A DNA stretch of 9,552 bases from Planctomycetia bacterium. GTDB taxonomy: Bacteria; Planctomycetota; Planctomycetia; Gemmatales; Gemmataceae. The stretch covers positions 1 through 9,552 of the forward strand of contig JANXSH010000389.1 in assembly GCA_025356615.1 (NCBI GenBank). The letters are read 5' to 3'. This document shows, one piece after another, positions 1-6,058 of the stretch. The position numbers were made by a program, and so were the translations under genes. The notes under the pieces were generated by a model. The model did not search any database, was not told the DNA's origin, and saw only the letters and a program-made list of their open reading frames with translations. How positions within the stretch are numbered: the stretch's first letter is position 1; the number at the start of each line of letters is the position of its first letter.

Positions 1-583
1 GCCTCGCTCCTCCGTGACGCGGTTTCTCGATGGTTGCAAGCGCGTCGAAATAGTGTCGTTCGGAACGCCGAAGGGGGTGACTATCCATGCGGGAGGTAGC
101 GTCTCGGGTCTCTCGCTGCATCTCACGCACAGCTGCATAGCCTTGCGCTCGCCCGACGAGAGAACTCGCGAACCAAATCGAAACGACAGCCAAAAATTTG
201 ATCACGGCCCAAACAGTGACAGGAGGAAGAACATTCTCCAAAACGATGAGGGCGATAACGATCAGGCCAACCGCAACAAATCTAGCATTGCGAATGTGAC
301 GCCGAAGTATGACCCGTTGCGCGGCTGTGAACGTCCTCTCGCGGGTTCGACTAACCTCAGCGAACGCCGCGACCGCTGACCAGATCGAGCAAATGACTCC
401 GAACATGATGAGCGACTTCAGATGCCCGACATCCGGGTCGATCGAATTGACCAGCGCCACCGGTACAGCGACCAGCAGCGACCAGCAGAAACCACCGATC
501 GCGCCGCGCACGGCTCCCCGAGCGATCAAAGGCCGCGCGTCGATCTGAGTGCCAGTGTCGTTCAGGATCGAGTCGTTCATCAT
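1..583 (-). CDS. Hypothetical multi-pass membrane protein, C-terminus cut by the window edge
   Basis: Reading the minus strand from the ATG at 583 gives 194 codons with no stop before the left edge, so the gene is cut at its 3' end. The protein begins MMNDSILNDTGTQ. It has four likely membrane helices at about residues 27-47, 55-75, 101-119 and 122-143. An arginine-rich stretch (about 77-101) separates helices two and three, and a charged tail follows residue 145. That regular hydrophobic pattern is the main reason to accept it as a gene. I do not recognise a family and see no catalytic motif. ATG codons at 583 and 580 are adjacent. Neither has a clear Shine-Dalgarno sequence, so the exact start is uncertain. 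It is in the same direction as the next gene to the right, but 243 bases and a long repeat lie between them. Overlapping plus-strand frames here look like non-coding shadows. Confidence 0.68.
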   Translation of the reverse strand, partial: MMNDSILNDTGTQIDARPLIARGAVRGAIGGFCWSLLVAVPVALVNSIDPDVGHLKSLIMFGVICSIWSAVAAFAEVSRTRERTFTAAQRVILRRHIRNARFVAVGLIVIALIVLENVLPPVTVWAVIKFLAVVSIWFASSLVGRAQGYAAVREMQRETRDATSRMDSHPLRRSERHYFDALATIEKPRHGGAR

Positions 584-618
584 CGCTCAATCGGTAGGTT
601 TAAATCTTCACGCAACAT

Positions 619-809
619 GGTCTTTTACGCCGAAGGCGTTACACAACAAAGCCCAGGGTCGGGAGCGCAGCGAGCGCACCCTGGGAGAACGCGGGAAGAG
701 TTGTGCAACCGAATGGAACCGCATTGTGTCACCTGCTCAGCCCCCAGGGTGCGCTCGCTGCGTTCGCGACCCTGGGCTTTGTTGTTTAACCCCTTCGGGG
801 TAAAAGACC
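619..809. repeat. 191-bp inverted-repeat element with 67-nt arms
   Basis: The left arm (619-685) and the reverse complement of the right arm (743-809) are both 67 nt and agree at 62 positions. The spacer is 57 nt. Each arm is itself a nested hairpin: CCCAGGGT at 652-659 pairs with ACCCTGGG at 678-685, and the same pair recurs at 743-750 and 769-776. Near the outer ends the left arm has ACGCC-GAA-GGCGT and the right arm has ACCCC-TTC-GGGGT. The differences between arms at these two positions are compensatory, so each 5-bp stem is kept. The element begins 17 bases after the stop of the DUF1549 gene and could act as its terminator, but no U-run follows on that strand. I see no transposase and no target-site duplication. 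Similar short translated peptides occur in planctomycete genomes as I remember them, so a dispersed miniature element is likely but unproven. Confidence 0.85.
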
Positions 810-826
810 TTGAAGTTGCCTCCCGT

Positions 827-3241
827 TCAATGGTTGAACACGAACTCCAACGAATTCAGCATACTCCAGGCTAGATCCTCCGCCGATTCCCGGCGTCGCT
901 CTGCATTCTCCTTAAGGTGCCCCAACGCGGCCTTCCGCTCTTTGTCCGTAGGCAGGCGGGCGAAGAACGTCAGGTACAACTCCTCGACGATACCTGCGTC
1001 GTCCTTTGCTTTGTCGAGGAGTCGGGCGACGGTGCCGCCAGCGTGGGACAGCTTTGCCTCGATCTCGGGGGCGTTGAGTAAGTGTAGCACCTGGGCGACC
1101 GAAGGCTCGGCGTTGCGGTCGCACTCGCAGCCGCTCGTCCTCTCCGGCCTGCCGAAGGCGCGGAGGAAGTAGTGCGGCACCTTGCTGTCCCAGAGCTGGA
1201 CGGCGCGCGTGCCCGCAGGGGCACCGCTGAACTTCTCGGGGACGCCGGTCGCCTGGCTGACCATGTCGAGCAGCACTTCGGCGGGCATCCGCCGTAGGGC
1301 CGAACGCGAGTAATTAATGGTGTCGCGCATGTTGGTCGCGTTCGGCGTCGTCGATTGTTGGTAGGTGCGCGAGGCGACGATGGCGCGTATAAGAGCTTTT
1401 TGGTCGAATTTGGAATCGACGAGATGTTTCGCCAGCGCGTCGAGCAAGTCTGGGTTCGTCGGGGGGTTGGTCGCTCGCATGTCATCGACCGGCTCGAAGA
1501 CGCCCCGCCCGAGGAAGTGCGCCCAGACGCGGTTCGCGATGTTCTTCGCGAAGAAGGGGTTTTGCGGTGCCGTCATCCACCGGGCGAGGTCGTCGCGTCG
1601 GTCGCCCGGATCGAGCTTGGCGGGCGACTTAGCGCCGAGCGGTCGGGCCATGAGGGTCGCCCCCGAACGCGGGTTCGAGGACGAGGCCACGCCGGTGACA
1701 TTGACGGAGTCGGTCGTGTTCTCGCCCATGCCGACGCGGGTAACGTGCAGGCCCGTGAAGTAGGCGGCCATGCCGTGATAGTCGGCCTGGCTCCACCGAT
1801 CGAACGGGTGGTGGTGGCACTCCGCACAGGCGATGCGGACGCCGAGGAACACCTGGGCGATCGTCGAGGCCATCTCGCCGGGCTTCTTCATCGCGCGGTA
1901 GAACCCCGCCTCCGGCACCTCCGCGATCGGCCCCTCGGCGGTGATGATGGCCCTCGCCATCACGTCGAGGCCCGTCCCTGCGGCGATCTGTTTGCGGATC
2001 CAGCCGTGATACGCCCGCGCCTGTTTCGCCCCGAGCGCGGTGCGATCGACGCGCAGGAGGTCGGCCCACTTCATCGCCCAGAAGTCGGCGAACTCGGGGC
2101 GCTCCATCAACCCCTCGACGAGTCGGGCACGCCGGTCGGCCCGCTTATCCGCGAGGAAAGCCCGCGCCTCGGCGAGGGTGGGGAGGACGCCGATGATGTC
2201 GAGAGTGACTCGGCGGAGGTAGGTCGCATCGTCGCAGCCGTCGGAGGGGAGGATGTGCAACTTCTTCAGCCGGGCGTTGACGTGCGTATCGACGAAGTTG
2301 TGTTCGGCGACCTTCGGATAATTCGCGATCCGCTCGCGCCGGGGCACGAGGACTCGGCTGACGCCGAAGACGTTCATGAAACTCGCCATGACCGCCGCCT
2401 CGCCGGGCACCTCCCCCGCCGTGACGAGGCCATTCAGATCGACCGCCGCGAGGGTATCGTTGTTGGACTGGAAGCGTGCCCGGTTGGTCACGTCCACCTC
2501 GCGCCCGTCGCTGTAGGTCGCGATGACTCGGAGCTGTTGCGTTGTACGAACGGTCATGACGCGCTCGGCTGGCTCGACGCGGACCTTCTCGACCGAGGGC
2601 GCGTCCTCCGCGCCGTAGGGCGTCCCCGCCGCGATCCAGCCGACGACGACGGAATAGCCCAACGAGCCGGGCCGAATGCGTGCCCCGCCGCCGTGCGGCA
2701 TCAGGCCGGACATCTTGCGGACGAAGAGGCTCGCCTCGGGAGAGGCCGGTAGCATGCGCCGACCGCGTCCCTCCATGACGAGACTCGCATGGTCCGCCGC
2801 CGGGTCGAAGCCGAAGACCGACAGTTTGAACCCGTTCTGCCCTTCCGACTTGCCGTGACACCCCGAGGAGTTGCACGAAAAGCGACTCAGCAGGGGAACG
2901 ATGTCGTTGACGAAGTGATACTCGCGAGGCCGAGTCGTCCCGCGCGCCTCGACGCTCACCGATTTCGTCTGCCCGTCCACGACGACGGAGATGGTCGCCT
3001 TGCCGTCGCTGACGGCGGTGAGGACGCCGCGTTCGTTGACGCTCGCAATCTTCGGGTCGCTCGACGTGTACTTGGCGGCGTGCGTGCGGTCAGTCGTTTC
3101 GTCTCCCGATCGGGCTTCGACGAGCAGGGAATAGCGGGCACCCGGCCCCTCGAGGCGGACGACCGCCGGATCGACGCGGACTTCGACAGGCGCGCCGGGG
3201 CCGACGAGCAGAACGAGAGCGAGGATGGCGGGATGGCTCAT
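827..3241 (-). CDS. Secreted Ig-like / DUF1549 / DUF1553 planctomycete protein with two cysteine-His motifs
   Basis: The 804-residue protein belongs to the large planctomycete-enriched DUF1549-DUF1553 group, whose biochemical role is unknown. Order of parts: a short hydrophobic N-terminus (residues 1-18) consistent with export; a first bacterial Ig-like (BIG2) domain about 20-98, with the typical VLTAVSDGKATISV stretch; a CX4CH motif C123-C128-H129; a second Ig-like domain about 218-299; DUF1549 about 314-500, with CAECHHHPFDRW at 472-483; and DUF1553 about 552-795, opening near NPFFAKNIANRVW and including GCECDRN and PSVAQVLHLLN. CX4CH and CXXCH resemble cytochrome c haem sites, and this group is often annotated as cytochrome-like, but haem binding is inference. 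The usual DUF1501 partner is not adjacent here; the upstream neighbour is CotH-like. The start is supported by GGAGG ten bases upstream. Export suggests action in the periplasm or at the cell surface. Confidence 0.93.
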   Translation of the reverse strand: MSHPAILALVLLVGPGAPVEVRVDPAVVRLEGPGARYSLLVEARSGDETTDRTHAAKYTSSDPKIASVNERGVLTAVSDGKATISVVVDGQTKSVSVEARGTTRPREYHFVNDIVPLLSRFSCNSSGCHGKSEGQNGFKLSVFGFDPAADHASLVMEGRGRRMLPASPEASLFVRKMSGLMPHGGGARIRPGSLGYSVVVGWIAAGTPYGAEDAPSVEKVRVEPAERVMTVRTTQQLRVIATYSDGREVDVTNRARFQSNNDTLAAVDLNGLVTAGEVPGEAAVMASFMNVFGVSRVLVPRRERIANYPKVAEHNFVDTHVNARLKKLHILPSDGCDDATYLRRVTLDIIGVLPTLAEARAFLADKRADRRARLVEGLMERPEFADFWAMKWADLLRVDRTALGAKQARAYHGWIRKQIAAGTGLDVMARAIITAEGPIAEVPEAGFYRAMKKPGEMASTIAQVFLGVRIACAECHHHPFDRWSQADYHGMAAYFTGLHVTRVGMGENTTDSVNVTGVASSSNPRSGATLMARPLGAKSPAKLDPGDRRDDLARWMTAPQNPFFAKNIANRVWAHFLGRGVFEPVDDMRATNPPTNPDLLDALAKHLVDSKFDQKALIRAIVASRTYQQSTTPNATNMRDTINYSRSALRRMPAEVLLDMVSQATGVPEKFSGAPAGTRAVQLWDSKVPHYFLRAFGRPERTSGCECDRNAEPSVAQVLHLLNAPEIEAKLSHAGGTVARLLDKAKDDAGIVEELYLTFFARLPTDKERKAALGHLKENAERRRESAEDLAWSMLNSLEFVFNH

Positions 3242-3251
3242 GGTGGGGCAG

Positions 3252-3256
3252 CCTCC
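3252..3256 (-). promoter_or_regulatory. Ribosome binding site for the DUF1549/DUF1553 gene
   Basis: GGAGG on the minus strand lies ten bases before the ATG at 3241. It fixes that start over internal methionines, and the first 18 residues then form the hydrophobic export segment. Confidence 0.7.
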
Positions 3257-3271
3257 GAGGCACGCACGGTG

Positions 3272-3285
3272 GGATACTATTATCC
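3272..3285 (-). promoter_or_regulatory. Short palindrome with a -10-like box upstream of the DUF1549 gene
   Basis: The minus strand reads GGATAATAGTATCC, an inverted repeat GGATA / TATCC around four bases. It contains GATAAT, five of six matches to the sigma70 -10 box. It sits about 30 bases before the start codon, a sensible position for a promoter. The best -35 candidate (TTGCGA, 3311-3306) would be 21 bases away, which is too far, so the promoter call is weak. The palindrome may be an operator. A similar AATAG-containing palindrome precedes the CotH-like gene. Confidence 0.3.
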
Positions 3286-3339
3286 ATACCAGATCGGAGG
3301 CCGGATCGCAAAGGGAATCCGGGGCGGAGGCTCATTCGG

Positions 3340-3415
3340 TGTGGCAATCGATTCGGGTGCGTCCCTCCCCACCAGGGGCGGAAGTTGGGAGGCCGTACAC
3401 GAATCTGTTGCCACA
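3340..3415. repeat. Imperfect inverted repeat between the CotH-like and DUF1549 genes
   Basis: TGTGGCAATCGATTCG at 3340-3355 is mirrored at the right end, where the minus strand from 3415 reads TGTGGCAACAGATTCG. Fourteen of these 16 positions match, and pairing continues weakly inward to CCTCCC / GGGAGG. On the minus strand the hairpin starts seven bases after the CotH-like stop codon, so it could terminate that transcript or protect its 3' end. No U-run follows. A smaller hairpin, CCGGAT / ATCCGG, lies beside it at 3301-3322. It could equally be a copy of a dispersed genomic repeat. Confidence 0.65.
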
Positions 3416-3422
3416 CGCCTGC

Positions 3423-5153
3423 TCACGGACGCCCAGGAGGTGGGCCACCGGGGAGCCCACCACCGGGACCACCCGGACCGCCAGGGCCGAAGCCGGGACC
3501 GCCGGGGCGGGCCTCGCGCATTCGCTTCAACTGTGCCCTCTGGTCCTCGGTCAGGAGTTTCTCGAGTTTGCCGTCGATCTCCTTCTGTAGCTCTGCGAGT
3601 CGCTTCTTCTGGTCCGCGCTGAGACGCAGCGCCTGTTGCACCCCCGCCCCGAGAACCTCCCCAGGCCGTGCCGGTGCCTGGAACCCGCCCGGTCCACCGG
3701 GGCCGCCGAATCCGGGCATCCCGAAGGGTTGCGGGACGAAGCCCTTGCTCTTACCTGCGAGTTGCGACGCGACTGCGACGGTTCGCTTCTCGAAGAACAT
3801 GCGCGGGGGCAACGAGCCGCCGAACACCCCTCCGCCGAAGGGTCCAAAGCCTCCGCCGCCCTCTTTGCGCTCCTTCACGGCCTTGGCCTCTCGAGCGAGC
3901 GGCTCTTTCGTCACCTTCTCGACGGCGTCCAGCTCCTTCAACAAGCGCTCCTTGGTGAACGAGGTCTTCGTAAGGTCCGCGAGGAGCTTGCGGTACTTCT
4001 CGTTCACTTCTTTCATTGCCAGAAGCCGATCGATCAGCTTGTTCTGGCCGGAGTGCGGGTGCATGACGCTCAGCTCGACGAGTTGTTCTGGGGTGCCGGC
4101 CGCCGGCCACGCCGCCAGCGATAGGTCCAGATCCCACGGAATGAAGACGAATTTGTCGGTGTCCGGGCGCAGGTAAAGGTAATAGTTGTGCCCGAAGCCG
4201 AGGAAACTGTCGAGGTTGGACAAGAGCGCGTTGGCCGCGATGTAGCGAAGGAAGGCGTCCACGTCGAGGAACGTGCCGATCTCCTTCTGGAACTTCGCTT
4301 CGGGGGCGTCGTTGACGAGTCGGGTGAACTCGACGAGTCGCTTCTTCTGGGCGGCGGTCGGGTCGCCCTTGGGACGGTAGCGCTCCTTGTATCCCTTCCA
4401 GTCGTCGCCTAGGTGGGCGAGGCCGCCCTGGAGTCCCTCCGGCTTGAGCAACATCCCCTTGCCGGCACCGAAGTGATGCTTCAAGAACGCCTTGTCCACC
4501 TGCTCGACGAGGGTAAAGAGGCCGAGGTGTGCCTTGTCGTGCTTGCCCGGAACGGTCAGCGTCACTTCCGCGAAGGCGGTTCGCGATGCGGGGACCCCGG
4601 CGGCGCGGAAGTAGGCGTAGGAGAGCGCCTCTCGTGCCTTGGACGGGTCCGTGACGCCGCTGGTGAGGTTGAGCATTCGTTGGCCGTGGAAGTGTTGCGC
4701 GGCATCGTAGCGGTCGAGGTCGATCTTCATCGATCGCTTGAGTCCGTTCGCGGAAATCATGTAGGTGAAGTTTCCCTTGTAGCGGAGGCCGACGCCGGTG
4801 TAAATCTTGCCGTCTTCGGTGAAGTCGGCCTTTACCCAGGGGAACTCCTGACCGAAGCCGCTCTTGTGCGTGTCGGTCGGCTTGTCCCCCGCTTTGTCAG
4901 GAGCCTTCCCGCCCGGCGGGCCGAAGCCTCCAGGCGGGCCGAAACCCATGTTCGCCGCCGGTTGCATCCGCGCGTAGTCCTTGGCTGCGACCTTCAGGTC
5001 GAATCGCAACACCTTCGTCAGGCCGAAGAGGTCTCTGCGGTCCGGCTTCTCGGCGTCTCCCGGTGCCCTCGCCGACAGACCGTAGAACGTCCCCGTCAGG
5101 ACGACTGCCAGGCAGGCCAGCGCCGTTCGAGTGACTCCGGATCGTATCCGCAT
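3423..5153 (-). CDS. Secreted CotH-like protein with Gly/Pro-rich and LTxxQ-type C-terminal region
   Basis: The 576-residue protein begins with a signal peptide (about 1-28: basic MRIRSGVTR, then a hydrophobic core). The CotH-like region spans about 45-425. It has YKGNFT near 125-130, SMKIDLDRYD near 141-150, and NLDSFLGFGHNYYLYL at 313-328 followed by FIPWDLDLSLA at 337-347. The acidic WDLD pair fits the metal-binding residues of CotH atypical protein kinases; B. subtilis CotH phosphorylates spore coat proteins. This planctomycete homologue is more likely a secreted kinase-like or surface protein with unknown substrate. Gly/Pro-rich segments occur at about 69-82, 431-447 and 479-495, and at the end (549-576). 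Between the last two, residues about 505-548 form a charged helical hairpin with LSADQ and LTEDQ, like Spy/CpxP LTxxQ proteins. A GAGGTG Shine-Dalgarno sequence supports the start. Kinase activity is inferred, not shown. Confidence 0.92.
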   Translation of the reverse strand: MRIRSGVTRTALACLAVVLTGTFYGLSARAPGDAEKPDRRDLFGLTKVLRFDLKVAAKDYARMQPAANMGFGPPGGFGPPGGKAPDKAGDKPTDTHKSGFGQEFPWVKADFTEDGKIYTGVGLRYKGNFTYMISANGLKRSMKIDLDRYDAAQHFHGQRMLNLTSGVTDPSKAREALSYAYFRAAGVPASRTAFAEVTLTVPGKHDKAHLGLFTLVEQVDKAFLKHHFGAGKGMLLKPEGLQGGLAHLGDDWKGYKERYRPKGDPTAAQKKRLVEFTRLVNDAPEAKFQKEIGTFLDVDAFLRYIAANALLSNLDSFLGFGHNYYLYLRPDTDKFVFIPWDLDLSLAAWPAAGTPEQLVELSVMHPHSGQNKLIDRLLAMKEVNEKYRKLLADLTKTSFTKERLLKELDAVEKVTKEPLAREAKAVKERKEGGGGFGPFGGGVFGGSLPPRMFFEKRTVAVASQLAGKSKGFVPQPFGMPGFGGPGGPGGFQAPARPGEVLGAGVQQALRLSADQKKRLAELQKEIDGKLEKLLTEDQRAQLKRMREARPGGPGFGPGGPGGPGGGLPGGPPPGRP

Positions 5154-5158
5154 CGAAA

Positions 5159-5164
5159 CACCTC
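5159..5164 (-). promoter_or_regulatory. Ribosome binding site for the CotH-like gene
   Basis: GAGGTG on the minus strand is five bases before the ATG at 5153. It supports this start, which gives a standard signal peptide. Confidence 0.7.
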
Positions 5165-5198
5165 ACTTCGCCTTCGTGGATGGCTACAGACCGATAGG

Positions 5199-5213
5199 AG
5201 GAATGCTATTCCT
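5199..5213 (-). promoter_or_regulatory. Palindrome upstream of the CotH-like gene
   Basis: AGGAAT-gct-ATTCCT is a perfect 6-bp inverted repeat with a three-base centre, 46 to 60 bases before the start codon. On the minus strand it contains AATAGCAT, close to AATAGTAT in the palindrome before the DUF1549 gene. It could be an operator or lie over a weak -10 box (TAGCAT, four of six). No convincing -35 box was found. Confidence 0.3.
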
Positions 5214-5220
5214 GCACTCA

Positions 5221-5239
5221 TGAGAAGATAGTGAGAAGA
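5221..5239 (-). promoter_or_regulatory. Direct repeat, 11-base period, upstream of the CotH-like gene
   Basis: The minus strand reads TCTTCTCA-CTA-TCTTCTCA: two identical 8-mers with an 11-base period, about one helical turn, placed just upstream of the palindrome at 5199-5213. That arrangement is common for tandem activator or response-regulator sites. With only one instance in view it remains a suggestion. Confidence 0.3.
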
Positions 5240-5281
5240 CAATGGGTCGAGCGATTTGGGCACGACCCTGCGATGTCACCC

Positions 5282-5296
5282 TCCCGCCGAACGGGA
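5282..5296 (-). terminator. Weak hairpin after the papain-fold gene
   Basis: TCCCG-ccgaa-CGGGA forms a 5-bp stem starting six bases beyond the stop codon at 5303. It has no U-tract, so it is at best a weak or factor-dependent terminator. A second hairpin, GGGTCG / CGACCC, lies at 5244-5268. Confidence 0.25.
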
Positions 5297-5302
5297 TGTC
5301 CG

Positions 5303-5866
5303 TTACTTCTTGACCGGGCGATAGATCCACACGGTTCCCGAAGTCTTGCCCGCGAGGTCGAGGTCATCTTCGCGGACTTTCTTTCTCTCGACCTCACTCA
5401 TGTTCGGTCCGCCGGAGTTCTGCTCGTACACCTTGAACTTTCCCTTGCCGAGGTTCCGGGAGATCACCGCCGTGTGATGGTCGTAGCTCCGTTTCGTGGT
5501 GCGCGTCGAAGTGCCCTTGGGGGACTTCGTGACCGTTTTGGTGACGGTGACGACATCCCGGAACTGGATGATGTCGCCGGGCTGCACATCGGCGTGCTTC
5601 TTGACGAGGGTGCCCCACTCGTAGTCCTCGTCGAGTCCAGTGACCCCGAAATCGTGGGTCGTCTTGGCCCCGACGGACTCGAGCGCCTCGATCGCGAGGG
5701 CCGTGCATTCGCCGTCGCCGACCTTCTTGCCGACGTGGTCGCTCGCGAATTTCACGACGCCGAGGTTGATCTTGCCGGGCGTGTTCTCTTTCTGAGCGAA
5801 GCCCGTCAGGGCGAGAAAGCCGAGGGTGAGGCACGCGGCGGCGCAGGGACCGAGGAGGCGAGACAT
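5303..5866 (-). CDS. Secreted papain-fold (CHAP or NlpC/P60-like) protein
   Basis: The 187-residue protein has a signal peptide, with likely cleavage after GFA at about residue 24. The mature part follows the order of CHAP/NlpC-P60 cysteine peptidases or amidases: GECTALAIEAL with candidate nucleophile Cys54; VQPGDIIQF at 94-102, the common 'GD(I/V)(I/V)' strand; DHHTAVI at 129-135 with candidate His130/131; and KVYEQNSGG at 145-153 supplying a polar third residue (Gln149 or Asn150). In such families the target is usually peptidoglycan, but this one could be inactive or act on another substrate. A Thr/Lys/Ser-rich stretch (about 108-126) is inserted just before the histidine strand. AGGAG eight bases upstream supports the start. 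The CotH-like gene follows in the same direction after 149 bases. I cannot assign it to a named subfamily, and catalytic activity is inference. Confidence 0.82.
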   Translation of the reverse strand: MSRLLGPCAAACLTLGFLALTGFAQKENTPGKINLGVVKFASDHVGKKVGDGECTALAIEALESVGAKTTHDFGVTGLDEDYEWGTLVKKHADVQPGDIIQFRDVVTVTKTVTKSPKGTSTRTTKRSYDHHTAVISRNLGKGKFKVYEQNSGGPNMSEVERKKVREDDLDLAGKTSGTVWIYRPVKK

Positions 5867-5874
5867 CGACGGAA

Positions 5875-5879
5875 CTCCT
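5875..5879 (-). promoter_or_regulatory. Ribosome binding site for the papain-fold gene
   Basis: AGGAG on the minus strand lies eight bases before the ATG at 5866, ideal spacing. No convincing promoter is visible further upstream on this strand; an AT-richer stretch near 5905-5925 is the likeliest place. Confidence 0.7.
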
Positions 5880-6022
5880 GGAGGTAGAATCGGAAGCTGC
5901 TCTCCGCTATAGTGCTTTTAGTGTAGGCGATTCCGCGAGGTTGGTTATCACATCCTCGGGGCCGACCTGGGCCGTCGAACAGCTCGGCGACTCGGCTCGC
6001 GCCCCAATCTTCCCTCCCTCTC

Positions 6023-6052
6023 TGGACAATTTGACCTGTCTGACTGTATGAT
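6023..6052 (+). promoter_or_regulatory. Sigma70-like promoter for EF-G
   Basis: TGGACA at 6023-6028 and TATGAT at 6047-6052 each match the sigma70 consensus at five of six positions and are separated by 18 bases. Transcription would begin near 6059, about 250 bases before the EF-G start codon. The overlapping TTGACC at 6031-6036 is a good -35 box, but no -10 box lies at a workable distance from it. Confidence 0.5.
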
Positions 6053-6058
6053 AGGAAG

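Noticed and set aside
619..809. CRISPR or insertion sequence reading of the repeat
   Set aside because: There are only two arms in inverted orientation, no regular direct repeats with spacers, and no transposase.
422..874. Plus-strand frame of 150 codons across the inverted repeat
   Set aside because: It runs through both arms of a non-coding repeat, has no ribosome binding site and overlaps the minus-strand genes at both ends.
1355..2752. Open plus-strand frame of 465 codons opposite the DUF1549 gene
   Set aside because: It lies wholly within a recognised gene on the other strand and its composition is that of a GC-driven shadow.
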